This document shows positions 45,857 to 56,899 of a stretch of DNA of 64,000 bases, piece after piece; the first letter of the stretch is position 1, and each line of letters starts with the position of its first letter. The notes below the pieces were generated by a model. The model ran no database searches. It saw only the letters and a list, made by a program, of their open reading frames with translations, and was not told the origin of the DNA. The stretch lies in NCBI GenBank assembly GCA_021292165.1, contig CM037879.1:34925619-34989618 (forward strand), in the 5' to 3' direction. The stretch is from Shinisaurus crocodilurus. Taxonomy: Eukaryota; Chordata; Lepidosauria; Squamata; Shinisauridae. The position numbers were made by a program, and so were the translations under genes.

Positions 45857-48169
45857 ATATCATGACCTCTTGACATAGCCAAGACCTTAGCGTATGGAAG
45901 GCAAAATGTAATATGATCTTTGGGAACTGCCCCAGGCTATTCTAGGCCTCACCATGCCATTTCCAAAGCAAACGTAAAACCCACCAGAAATGGATGCATC
46001 TTGAGTCTGGTCTGCCACAATAAGATTCCAGAAATCTGGCTCAAAACATCCTAGGGACAGAATTTTGCAACATTCCCTTTTATTTGCTGCCTGCTAAACC
46101 AGCAGTTCAGCAGTTATACTTCTGCATGGTTTGTCAGTATGGTAGAAGGCTTCCCAAGCCAAAATGTTATCAGGAGGGTGGGAGGATAACAAAGTTGTAC
46201 TTGTGAAACCCCTATCTTTGTTCAATGCAGCCCTTTTTCCACTACCTTGCAGTGCGGTGCTACCAAATTGCATTGGAAGCTCAGAAATTAATGTGATTTT
46301 TGCTTTATGCTAAAATTGTATTGCTACAATGAAGCAGCTTCTCCAGACTTGCTGTAGAAGTTGTGGGGAGAAGCTCATCAGGTTGCGCATCCAGCTGCCC
46401 ATAAACCTTTTTCAGATGGAAAATAAATCAGATAGATTTAGGCATAAGGTAGGTTCAGGATAACTGTCCACACCAACGGAACTACAATATATGCATTGGA
46501 AATCAAATCTGGCATGCCGCAGTATCCCTAATGTATATGCACATAGGTGCATTTGATCTTGTATTCCCTTAATCATCTTTTTCTTATTATAGGCAATTAT
46601 TTTCAAAAGCAAAACGGGTGCCAGGCTGGAAAAACAGCTGAATAGTGACAAATGCAGTCATTCTTTTCCTAAAAAGATCCATGAGTGCCAGCATTTCCAA
46701 AAGAGAGACTATAACTAATGGGCATCCATTGCCAAGACATTTATCAAAATTACAGCAACAATAAAATAGTTAGCCTCCTGCATGCATGTTATTGTTGATG
46801 GGATTTTATTACACTTTTGGCAGAGATTGGTACTTAGCTTGTTTCTTGCAAGGGGGAGAAACATCTCTGTTAAATAACTAAAAATCGAGCATCTAAATGT
46901 TCAGAAATATGCCAACAGAATGGATTTACTCCTGTAGTCTTTCAAAGGAGCTTCTTTCTCTTTATACATTTTCTCTGAATTTTGTTATTTGTCTGTGTAA
47001 AATGTAATTGCAAGATGAAATTAAGCTTGTTATTTTCTGACACATAAACAGACCTACTCAAAGCTTGTTTGATAAGAACTCAATTCTAGAACCCATATTT
47101 CCCCCTGGCTTACACTGACATATGCCTTTGTCTGTAGTATGGTAAGCACTTATGCATATCTCTGTTATTATATGCAAACTAAAAATGTCATAATACACAA
47201 ATGCAAATATATCAGAAATACCTTCAAGTTTTTTATAATCTGCTCAGCCAAACAGACTTTCTCCATTGCCTTCCCTTACATGTCATATTATCATCAGCTG
47301 TTCTTATTCCCCAAAAGAATACTAACTACTGATCGATTGCCCGGACATGTCTGGCTGTGGCCTACACGTGCCCTGGGTAGTTCATTTATTTGCCACGGTG
47401 GATTTGCTAGAGTGGAATTTAATCAATAGCTAATTCATTAATTCTGGTCCTCGAGTATGTAGGGACTGTGCAGTATAAAAATGGCTGGCTGGCTTCAACT
47501 TTGATTGAAATATGACAAACACTACAGCTGACAGCTTCAGCAGGTGCCGGCCGCCATGTGAATTTTTCTTATTTATTCTCCATCAAGGAATAGGTTCAAG
47601 GGGAAACTAACAGATTGTATAAACAAGAAGACATTTTAATACATATCTGCCAATGGGGAAAAGTATGATTTCTAGGAGAGAGCCACATGGGAGGATGGCA
47701 ATACAACACACATTCTGCAACATTTTTTTTTTTAAAAAAAGAGAACTGTTGTAGCTCTTCTACTTATGAACCTAGATGTTGTGTATGGGTTATTTTTTGC
47801 TCCTAGGGCTTGCAGTGGGGTGGGCAGTGACTTTCAGGGAATACTATAGGAGCATTTCATTATAGTAATTATACACAGCCTGACGGGCAACTGCTTTCCC
47901 TTCTTTATCTTTAAACCAGACTTGGACCATACAACCCTTTATATAGAGGAGTCGAGGACACCTGTTGGATACATGTTGGCTAGATTGTATTGCGCCAGTC
48001 AGAGCATTGATAAGTAGGTAGGATTCCATGGCAGGAAATCTTAACAGGAAGAGAAGTGCAAGAGGGATGGGAGTTCCTAAAAAAGGAGACAGTAAAAGTG
48101 CAATCAGAAACAATCCCAATTTGGAATTGGAGATGGGGTTGTGGGGTTGGAAGACTATAGAATAAGCCA
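45857..48169. other. Intron 6, no gene seen
   Basis: 2.3 kb of AT-rich non-coding DNA. No splice-flanked usherin-like segment or clear repeat was found. Confidence 0.4.
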
Positions 48170-48282
48170 ATGTGGCTACATAAAAAGGTTAACAAGTATC
48201 TGAAAATAACAAAGGACACATATAGGAGGTGGAAGGAGGGACAGGTGACTAAGGAAGTGTACAGGTAGTTAGCACAGAATTG

Positions 48283-48908
48283 CAGAGATGGCCAAAAGTG
48301 GGCTGAGTTGGTGGGGTGGGGGGTGGGGTTTGGCTTCTGTGAAATTGCTCAAAATATTTGCAAAAATTTGGAGCTGAGAACTGCATATCTCTAGCACAAA
48401 TTGCATAAATTTGTGCAAGTTTGCACAAATCAGGGCTGACCCATTAGATGTGAGTCATTGTTGTTGTTCATGTTTTTGTTCTTGTTGTATCATTTAACAA
48501 GAGAAATATGGAAGCATTCTCCTCTTACTGCATATGCATACACTCCATTTTCGCCACATTGAATTTTCTGACAGTTAATTTCAGATTTGTGCAACAATCA
48601 GACTTCTGCTCTGCAATTTGCACAAAATCACACAATTTGCGTAAATTTACACAATTTGTGCAAATTTACATAATTTGCACAAAATTAAGCAAATTGTGGA
48701 GCAGAGGCCCAATTTTTCTGGAAATTTCCCTGGCTTTTAAAAAAAAATGCAAACCATGGCCTGTTTTAAAAACGGAAGTCCACGTGCTGGCTAGACTCAT
48801 GTCAGATCAAGTGAACACCAGTGCAGGGTTGACAGAACAGAATCTGTGGGTCCAAGTCAAGAAAATCCATCAGATTTTCACCCCGTTACAGTATTCCTCA
48901 CACATCCT
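48283..48908. mobile_element. hAT-like element inside CR1
   Basis: The left end CAGAGATGGCC and right end CTCACACATCCTTA are relatives of TAGGGATGTG/CACATCCCTA. The centre has the same 'TTTGCACAAATT' words as 31884-32694. The segment 48620-48868 is repeated almost identically at 49241-49488. Confidence 0.6.
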
Positions 48909-49240
48909 TAGCTTGGCAAAGGATACTAAGAATAACAAAAATGGCTTCTTCAGATATTTTTAAAGTAAAAGAGGGACAAAAGTCATAGTAGACCAGCTGC
49001 TCAGTGAAGTTGGCAAAATGCCGAGAAAAGGTGGAACTTCTTAACTCCTTCTTCGGCTCAGTCTTCTCCGAAAAGAGGATCTGTGTCCCATCTGGCATAT
49101 GTGATAAACAGGCTTAAGTGATAGGAGTGCAGCCTGAGGTTGACAGAGAGATGGGAATATCTAAGCACCTTAAATATCTAAGCACTTGGATGAAGCCGAT
49201 TATTTAGATCCGTGCCAGTCAGGCTTCAGGTCTGGACATG

Positions 49241-49488
49241 GCACAAAATCACACAATTTGCGTAAATTTACACAATTTGTGCAAATTTACATAATTTGCA
49301 CAAAATTAAGCAAATTGTGGAGCAGAGGCCCAATTTTTCTGGAAATTTCCCTGGCTTTTAAAAAAAATGCAAACCATGGCCTGTTTTAAAAACGGAAGTC
49401 CACGTGCTGGCTAGACTCATGTCAGATCAAGTGAACACCAGTGCAGGGTTGACAGAACAGAATCTGTGGGTCCAAGTCAAGAAAATCC
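49241..49488. repeat. Near-identical copy of 48620-48868 inside the L2
   Basis: 248 bp matching 48620-48868 at every base I can read except one A in an A-run (8 against 9). It sits between 'SGFRSGHG' and 'LVALVDD' coding sequence of the L2, has no target duplication, and has joined at short shared words (GCACA on the left, CC on the right). Confidence 0.85.
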
Positions 49489-50673
49489 TTGGTCGCCTTG
49501 GTGGATGATATGAGGAGGGCCTTGGATAGGGGCGAATGCTCCTTTCTAGTCCTCCTCGATCTCTCGGCGGCTTTTGATACTGTTGACCACGGTATCCTCC
49601 TGGACCGTCTGAAGGGGTTGGGCTTAGGAGGCACTGTATTGCAGTGGTTCCGGCCCTTCCTCTCTGGAAGGTATCAGAGGGTAGTTCTCGGGGAGGAGGC
49701 TTCGGACCCTCGGCTGCTCACTTGTGGAGTGCCGCAGGGTTCCATCCTCTCCCCGATGTTATTCAACATCTACCTCAAGCCGCTGGGAGCTATCATCAGG
49801 AGGTTTGGGGTGCAGTGTCATCAGTATGCAGATGACATGCAGCTCTACCTCTGTTTTAAGTCCTCACCGAGGTTGGCCGTTGAGACCCTGTCCAAGTGCC
49901 TGGAGTCAGTGGCTGGCTGGATGGGAAGGAACATGCTGAAACTGAACCCCGACAAGACCGAGGTACTTCTGGTGGGGGACAAGGGGAGGTTGGGGGATGT
50001 TGACCTGGTGCTGAATGGGGTACATCTACCCCTGAAGGACCAGGTCCGCAGCTTGGGGGTCATTCTAGACTCCCAGCTGTCCATGGAGGCTCAGGTGGCA
50101 GCTGTGAGCCGGGCGGCGCTGTATCAACTCCATCTGATACGGCAGCTGCGCCCCTACCTTCCTAATCACCTGCTCCCATCAGTGGTTCATGCCTTGGTCT
50201 CCTCTCGTCTAGACTACTGTAATGCGCTGTACGTGGGGTTACCCTTGAAGACGGTTCGGAAGCTTCAGCTGGTACAGAACGCGGCGGCTTGCCTGATTAA
50301 GGGCGGCCGCCGGCGTGATCATATCACGCCAGTGCTTAATGAGTTGCACTGGCTACCAGTTGCTTGCCGAGCCGAATTCAAGGTGTTGGTTTTGACCTTT
50401 AAAACCCTACACGGCTCCGGCCCAGTTTATTTCAAGGAGCGCCTCCAGCAACATCAAGTAGGCCGCTCAACAAGGTCTGCCACGGACGGCCTTCTCCTTA
50501 TCCCATCAGCCAGAGCAGCCAGGCTGGTGGGGACTAGGAAGAGGGCCCTCTCTGTGGCGGCTCCCACATTATGGAACTCCCTCCCTAGTGACCTTCGCCA
50601 TGCCCCCTCCGTGATGAGCTTCCACCGTGCATTAAAAACATGGCTGTTCAGGCGGGAATATGGGGTGGGTTAG
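49489..50673 (+). CDS. L2 LINE reverse transcriptase, open 394-codon frame
   Basis: A continuous frame with RT motifs: LVLLDLSAAFDTVDHGILLD (motif A Asp), GVPQGSILSPMLFNIYL (motif B) and catalytic YADD in HQYADDMQLYL (motif C). A thumb follows, then the conserved C-terminal SSRLDYCNALYVGLPLKT, HWLPVACRAEFKVLVLTFKT and TLWNSLPSDLRHAP. The ATG at 49489 is only where the frame becomes open after the patch, not a natural start: the endonuclease and RT N-terminus are missing. The open state implies a young insertion. The element is incomplete and not expected to move by itself. Confidence 0.85.
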   Translation: MVALVDDMRRALDRGECSFLVLLDLSAAFDTVDHGILLDRLKGLGLGGTVLQWFRPFLSGRYQRVVLGEEASDPRLLTCGVPQGSILSPMLFNIYLKPLGAIIRRFGVQCHQYADDMQLYLCFKSSPRLAVETLSKCLESVAGWMGRNMLKLNPDKTEVLLVGDKGRLGDVDLVLNGVHLPLKDQVRSLGVILDSQLSMEAQVAAVSRAALYQLHLIRQLRPYLPNHLLPSVVHALVSSRLDYCNALYVGLPLKTVRKLQLVQNAAACLIKGGRRRDHITPVLNELHWLPVACRAEFKVLVLTFKTLHGSGPVYFKERLQQHQVGRSTRSATDGLLLIPSARAARLVGTRKRALSVAAPTLWNSLPSDLRHAPSVMSFHRALKTWLFRREYGVG

Positions 50674-51215
50674 GTTTTTAAAAGAACTTTTTATATTGTT
50701 TTAATTATTATTATATTTTATTGTATTGTTTTATTGTATTTTAATTGTACATCGCCCAAGGTGGCCGGGTGACCGGCCAGATGGGCGATTAATAAATATA
50801 AGAAATAAATAATAAATAAATAAATAAATAAATAAATAAATGAGTTCAAGTCCCCAGGTTCAGATGAATTACATTCTAAGGTGTTGAAGGAGCTAGCAGA
50901 TGGACTCTTTGAACCTCTATGTATTATATTTGAAAAATTCTGGAGAACAGGTGAACTGGAGGAGGGCAAATGTTGTTCCCATCTTCAAAAAGGGCTAAAA
51001 GAAAGATCCAAGGAATTATAGATCAGTCAGGCTGATATCAAAATCTGAGAAGATTCTAGAGCTGATAATGAAGCACTCAGTCTGCCAGCACCTTGATACT
51101 AATGCAGTGATCATTGGCATGGATATGTCAAGAACAAGTCCTACCAGACTTATCTTATTTCATATTTCGATTGGGTAACTGCCTTAGTAGATTGTGGAAA
51201 TGCTGTGGAGAGCCC

Positions 51216-53488
51216 TAGCTCCTTCCTTCACATAAGTTGTAATTAAACCAGTGGCAACTAGTTCTGCAACTAAACTAGTGGCAACTAGTTCTAGTGACAA
51301 GAAGAAAGATTTCCAGTTGCACTAAAGGGAAGGATGAAGGACTAGTCTACCTGACAAATTGGATTGCTTAAATCTAGGTGAGTATGTTTTGGTATGAATT
51401 GGAAGGTCACACAGGAACTCAGGGCATTCAACAGATAATTGATAAGTAATGCAGTGTTACCTTGATTGAACTAGGTAGTGGAGGAGATTAGGTTTGAGTG
51501 AGTCCAAGCGATTCCAGGGCAGTGTATAGAGGGTTAGGAGGACACTCCCTTTTCCAGTTCAGTAGAGAATGTTGACAGGCTCTACGAATGTATTCTATCT
51601 TAACTTATTAAACATTGCCAGCTAACATTTCCATTGTGGTTTATTCACGTATCCTGGGGATCATGCCTGCCCACCCATTGCTTGTTACTTCCCTAACAAG
51701 CCAGAATCATAAGCCAAGAACAAACCTTTGCCTTACAATTCTGGCTTGTTAGGAAAGCAACAAGCCAGGGATCCTGGTTTGGACATAATACTAAACAAAC
51801 CACGGATGGAAGTCTCCTGGTTTGTCTAGTTGCTCCCACTGGCAGAAGGAGCCAAGTGTGAGTGATTGGGCAGTGCACATCAGCGTTCTTCAGAATTCTA
51901 GCTTACCATTATCTGTGAACCAGCCCACAAGCTTTTGAGCCATGACTGCAGTCACTTCTGAATAGCATCACTGGTTTCAATAGGACTATTTTGGGAGGAG
52001 TGTTCAATCATATCTTAATTTTGTCTTGTACGAAAAGGTTTTTAAAAAACCAATATGGAACACATCATGTCAAAAGTATTATATGATCAAACACTTTTGT
52101 TTACCTTTTATTTGTTTACCTTGAAGATAATATACAGTGAGCTGTATATGAAGTCTTTGAATAATTTTGAGGATTAAGTTTCTTTCTTTCTTTCTTTCTT
52201 CTCTTTTTATATGTTTGTCAGTAAATCATTTATATGTAAGGATTTTTTTCCTTGAGTATGCAGTGAATATAAAATAGACTTCTACAGACTATGGCATTAA
52301 TTCAGCAGTCAGATGAAGACTTCAGAATAATAATGGTGACTCTACAAGTAACCTGTGAAGTTATCCCTTCACAGGTGACATTAATTCTTCCTCTACAGAT
52401 TGTTATTGTTATGTGTTCCTATGTTTATACCTCAAGGTAGTGAAATAATAGATCACTGTGTTATTTTTATTCTGTAAAGATGTCAAAGTTTATCTCAGCT
52501 GCTGCTGTCTGAACATAACTCTCTAACTTTAAATGAATGCTAATTTACAATGTCACCAAGTATTCTGACAGCAGCCATGTAATTGGGGTATAATGCTTTC
52601 TAAAATGATCCAGCCGAAGTTAAGCATTCTTAAGTCTGGCTTTTCAATGGGATAAATTTAAGCATGTGCTTAAGTCTTAAATGAACATAAAGGAGCTTAC
52701 CTTTGGCTGGCTTGTGCCCATGTTGTAATATTGCCCTCTAACAACAGAGGTGCAAATATCTGCAGAACTTCCTAAGTATGAAGTATAGTGTTAATATGAA
52801 GGAACAGCGGCTGGATGAGTGGAAGTCCACTTGCATGAGTGGAAGTCCACTTGTGCAATGGGACATATCTGTTCTTTCCTTCCCCCATGCAGCCCTCCAC
52901 TCATGTCCCAAGTCAACTCTGGAGCCTGAAACAGATTGGGAGGGCATACAGAAGACTCCAAGAGGGGAAGGGGAAATCTGTTCAGCCATTGGTTCCCTTC
53001 CGCTGGCAGAATGACACCATTGGATACAACCCAGTGTAACTATTTAATTATTAACATGTTCATTCAGGCATGTTTTGAGAAACAAATATAGGATGAAAAA
53101 AATTGTTCAAATCTTAATTTTGAATCTTGGAATAGAAATCACTAAATCAGAATGTGTGTGCACTTTAAGCTAAGCGACAGTCAACCCTGACTTGATGCAG
53201 TAGATCCCTGATTAGAATCTTCCACAGTTTTCTGTTTGCTAATTATCACCCCCAGTGAACTACTTTGAAGATCAGTGAATGAGATGTTCTGGAAAAGAAC
53301 ATTTTTGCCTTTCCTCGCATGTCCTTTACCAGATATAAATGCTTCTTCCTGCTTATCTCCATAAGGGGGGAAAGGGGTACAGGAAAATAGAAAATTTGAT
53401 AATTTTCATAATTACAAGATGGAATGGTAACTGCAGGAGGAAATTCTGGGAGTAGTCCCAGCCAAATTGATGGAATTACCTCACCTCT
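51216..53488. other. Intron 6, repeats only
   Basis: No exon is seen. 51710-51890 is the relative of 7190-7345. A (TTTC)n run lies at 52182-52201. 52800-53035 may be a decayed member of the 10319 family and has a 15-bp tandem repeat (GAGTGGAAGTCCACTTG twice). 51250-51300 has repeated 'AAACTAGTGGCAACTAGTTC' words. Confidence 0.4.
51710..51890. repeat. Dispersed repeat, partner of 7190-7345
   Basis: Same orientation and block order as 7190-7345: 'GGATCCTGGTTTGGAC', 'CTAAACAAACCACGGATGG', 'TGGTTTGTCTAGTTGCTCCC'. The class is unknown. Confidence 0.4.
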
Positions 53489-53868
53489 AGGGATGGAGGT
53501 GATATCTGTTTAGTTTGCATTTTAATGTCCAACCTAATTCGCACTTCCTGACTAGTACATGAACTGGAACACAATTATCCTTCGGTTTTTGTACTTCTCT
53601 GAATTTTGCAATGCAGTTCTCTGATTTAAAAATTGCAGACATTCAGGAAAATTGCATACAAAAAGGCAGAGAGAGCCCTGTATTAGGGAAAAGTGTTTTT
53701 TTTTTTTTTAATGTGTATATTAGGGGAAATTGCATACAAAAATTTGTACAGATTTTCATACTGACGTAAGAAAATTTTTGCAAACTTATGCAGAAACAGG
53801 ACAGAACAAACTTATGCTTGAAAAAATGAAAACAATATAGAAAGCAAAACAGTTTTTTCCCATCCCTG
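53489..53868. mobile_element. hAT-like non-autonomous element
   Basis: The left end TAGGGATGGAGGTGATATC and right end TTTTCCCATCCCTGC are inverted. The centre has 'GAAAATTGCATACAAAAAGG' words like 45111-45533. No coding frame. Confidence 0.55.
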
Positions 53869-54453
53869 CTCACCTCGAGGTGGTGGCAGCTGCTGAGCCA
53901 CAGTGAGTGACCTGCACTGTACATCACTTGGCTACACCTCATGGTGTTCTATAGGCAGACACCATTTTAACTGCAATGTCATTTGCTCTCCTCTGTCGCC
54001 ATTTAGGGGACAGTAGTCCACCCCTGGTTCATTGGCTTGCAGCAGTCATAAAGGGGCATCTAACAGCAGTGATTACTACAGCCCACAGAGGCAAAGGGAG
54101 CAGTGAAGTGCTGTAAGTAATACTTCCTAGGGTTTCCTGAAGTCTTTCCTGTTTCCCTACTTTCTGTAAACCTCAAAATTGTTTCCATCGGTGTGGTTGC
54201 TCTAGCCTGCCTTTTTCCCCCCGCTTCAATACCTCAGAGAGGAAGAGCAGATATATGGGAGAAGGATATATGCTCTCAGTCCTTCCTCTCCTGAGCAAAC
54301 AGCTTCCTCTCCCCTCATGAAGTGCAGGGCTGGACTGTGGAAAGACCCAAACAGCTGGACTGAGGCCTATTAAGTGTGGTAAAGAGTATTCAAACATTTG
54401 GAGGAAGGGCTTCTGCCTCTTAACAGAATGTCAAGAACAGCAGCCCCTTCTGG
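53869..54453. other. Intron 6, no gene seen
   Basis: Non-coding. An AG-flanked open segment at 54007-54115 was checked and does not resemble usherin. Confidence 0.4.
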
Positions 54454-54619
54454 CAGGGCCGGTGCTACCATTAGGCCAACTAGGCAGCTGCCTAGGGCGC
54501 AGGTCTAAAAGGGGCGCCAGAAACGCCTTGAAAAAAAAATACAGCACTCTCAAGTGGGAAGGGGGGGCGCTAAATATCTGATCTTGCCTAGGGCACTAAA
54601 CTGCCTTGCACCGGTCCTG
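54454..54619. mobile_element. hAT MITE (166 bp) with perfect 8-bp target duplication
   Basis: The TIR starts CAGGGCCGGTGCTACC and ends TGCACCGGTCCTG. CCTTCTGG is duplicated exactly at 54446-54453 and 54620-54627. This is the textbook signature of a hAT superfamily transposon. The inner arms 'TGCCTAGGGC' and 'TTGCCTAGGGCACTAA' also show symmetry. Confidence 0.9.
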
Positions 54620-54627
54620 CCTTCTGG

Positions 54628-55545
54628 TGCTTAAATGTCATGGTTGAGGATCCCGACCCCTTGTCCTCCATGATGGGGGATTCTGGGTGGTCTTGGGAAA
54701 ACTATTTTCTCAGCCTAATTAGAGTGGCAAGGATATAAATGTTAAATAATACAATCTTCAAAAAATTAGTATTTTTGGTCTTCAGAGTGGATATCTCTGA
54801 GAATGTATTTGCTAGGGGCATGGCTAGCAGAAAAGAGAAGGTCTCTTAAGCAATACAGTAAAGTTGTTGGACGGTTAAAGCTCCCTAAGGGTTTTAGAGA
54901 CTTTAACTGTATAACTAATGCAGTCTTGGATTTTCCTGGATGTCTTTTATTTTATATCCTTTCTTGCCATGGCTATGCTGGCCAAAGATATAGTGCTTAT
55001 TGCAAGAAAGCTGACCATACATCTCTATAACTTCCCACATATTAGCATATTTATCCTCATCCCCTGTGAAGAAAAGAAAGAAGAGGGGGTTATGAAATCT
55101 CTCAAATTTACAGTGTGTATCCTGACTTCATCACCTTGCATAGAAATAATCTCAGACAATAACTGATCAGTGAGTACAGAACACTTGATCCAAGCACTAA
55201 GCATAGCAGTTTCCAAGTTACTCAAAGGAAGTTTTGCTGCAGCTTGAAGAATTCGGTTTCTGTCCCTAACACCAGCAGATCATGTGAGTGTTCTGTTAGC
55301 CGCTGGACTTCAAGGAAGGGTGTATTCGAGGCTGTGAAGGAGTAAGGGGGTTGCCCCAACTCCTAGCAGTGTAGGCAGGGACAAAAAGTTGCTCGAACTG
55401 AACAACAACCCAGCAAGTTAAGCTATCACCACCCCTTATGCCCAACTCAGCCTGAGCCAGGGGACTCTGGATGCCCCTAGGGTTCAGAAATAAGGGCCCA
55501 AGCCGGCACCCTCTATCTCAAAATCCTAGACCTGAAACCGTCACG
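54628..55545. other. Intron 6, no gene seen
   Basis: Non-coding DNA without recognisable elements. Confidence 0.4.
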
Positions 55546-56343
55546 TAGGGATGTGCTGATGCTGGGAAGTCCGGCTCATTTGAGCTCAACGAACTTCCTG
55601 CCTGTTTCAGATCCCATGATTGGGAGAGGGCCAAGTCAGGGGCTTTTCCGCAGATTTAGTGGTGAGAGTGTTGGACTGGGACTCGGGAGATCCGGATTCT
55701 AGTCCCCGCTCTGCCATGAAACTCACTGGGTGACTTTTTTGGGCCAATCATTGACTCTCAGCCTAACCTACCTCACAGGGTTGTTGTGAGGATAAAATGG
55801 AGAGGAGGAGGATTATGTAAGCCGCCTTGGGTTCCTTGCAGGAAAAAAGGCGGGGTATAAATATAATTAATAAATAATAAGATGGGCTGTGATTTGCACA
55901 TTAAAAAAAACAACACTAAGGAAATTTGCACAAAATACCGCAATTTACACAATTTGCGTAACTTTATGCAATGTGTAAATATCGGTATTGTGTGTGTTTT
56001 GCGCAAATCAGCACCTGAAAAGGATGTGGATCTAGCACAATTTGTGCAAATTGTGCTAGATCCATGTGCTTTTCAGGTGCCTTTTTTCACACAACATGCA
56101 AAATACTGTGATTTATGCAATTTGCATAAAATTACACAAATTGAGCAATTTATGCTAATTTCCTTAGTGTTAAAAAGATGTGCAAACTGCAGCTGGTCTG
56201 AGATATGGAAGTCTGTGACCTGGCTTGACTTGCATCATAGTGAGTTGGCACCAGCACAGGGCTGGCGAATTGGAATCCAGGGGGCTGAATTGTGAAAACC
56301 TTCCAGATTTTCACCACCCAATTGGATTCCTCATGCATCCCTA
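55546..56343. mobile_element. Palindromic hAT-like element hosting a SINE
   Basis: The ends TAGGGATGTGCTGATGCTGG and CCTCATGCATCCCTA are inverted. It has the same 'TTTGCACAAAATACCGCAAT' style centre as 31884-32694. The left arm is interrupted at 55661-55880 by a CORE-SINE, so the SINE is the younger insertion. Confidence 0.65.
55661..55880 (+). mobile_element. tRNA-derived CORE-SINE (MIR type)
   Basis: Sister of 45603-45856 in the opposite orientation: GTGAGAGTGTTGGACTGGG, CACTGGGTGACTTTTTTGGG, CTACCTCACAGGGTTGTTGT and GGAAAAAAGGCGGGGTATAA, then an AATAAATAATAA tail. It sits in a hAT-like element. Confidence 0.85.
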
Positions 56344-56499
56344 GTAGCAATAACCAAGAGAAAAACTCTGGACTAAGTACTAAGGCTTCACTGGAATAAA
56401 GCACACACTTTAAATTATGATAGGTGATAAGTTTATTTTCAAAAGGAGATGGGAAAAGGGGAAACATGCAACAAAACAGAGCAGTCTTTGGAAACAATG

Positions 56500-56572
56500 C
56501 TTCAGCAGGGGGTTGGACTCGATAGCCTTGTAGGCTATCTTCCAACTCTATGATCGATGAAATCTATGAAGT
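56500..56572 (+). mobile_element. CR1 LINE 3' tip
   Basis: 'AGCAGGGGGTTGGACTCGAT' and 'CTTCCAACTCTATGA', followed by degenerate ATGA repeats, the CR1 terminal signature. Confidence 0.7.
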
Positions 56573-56899
56573 TTACCTAAAACTCCTATACGCACCTAAG
56601 CACAAGTCTTCAAATAGGACAGGACAAAATAGAACTATGTGGAGTCCAAAGCAAAGGCAGAAATGAGAATGAAGACAAATGAAGACAAAGGGCAGCCATA
56701 GCTGCTCCCACCCCATTTTGTACTCAAAAGCCTTTGACAAATGTGAGGTGAGCTTCCTTAGCCAATCACTAGCTGACTGAACTGAATAGTCTTCTCATGC
56801 TTTCCGGGGGGTGGTAAGAAGTTATCACAAAAGCCCAGCTGAAATAATTCAGTCTAAATGGCAAGAGTTCTGCTCTGGCCTTGAGATCAGAACAGCAAG
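56573..56899. other. Intron 6, no gene seen
   Basis: Non-coding sequence between a CR1 tip and a GC-rich element. Confidence 0.4.

Larger units (their letters stand above)
49187..50835 (+). mobile_element. L2 LINE, 5' truncated, with a patch insertion
   Basis: It starts near ADYLDPCQSGFRSGHG (49192-49240). It is broken by a 248-bp patch (49241-49488) and then continues as an open RT frame (49489-50673). The 3' UTR ends in 'GGCCAGATGGGCGATTAATA' and an (AAATA)n tail to 50840. It was inserted into CR1. The minus-strand 37109-37745 and the tail at 60651-60845 are from the same family. Confidence 0.85.
48170..51215 (+). mobile_element. CR1 LINE split by a hAT-like element and an L2 LINE
   Basis: CR1 ORF2 is readable in three + strand pieces: 48215-48282 (TKEVYRQ-like), 48909-49186 (KDTKNNKNGFFRYFK, then KVELLNSFFGSVFSEKR) and 50836-51215 (NEFKSPGSDELHSKVLKELA, then VPIFKKG). 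The first gap is filled by a hAT-like element (48283-48908) and the second by an L2 LINE (49187-50835). CR1 is the oldest layer. Stops and frameshifts are frequent. Confidence 0.75.

Noticed and set aside
49489..50673. A 394-codon open frame as a host gene
   Set aside because: It has L2 reverse transcriptase motifs, a LINE 3' UTR and an (AAATA)n tail, and relatives at 37109 and 60651.
54007..54115. Possible extra usherin exon (AG before, GT after)
   Set aside because: The reading has no FN3 features, and exon 6 already joins exon 7 with the correct phase.
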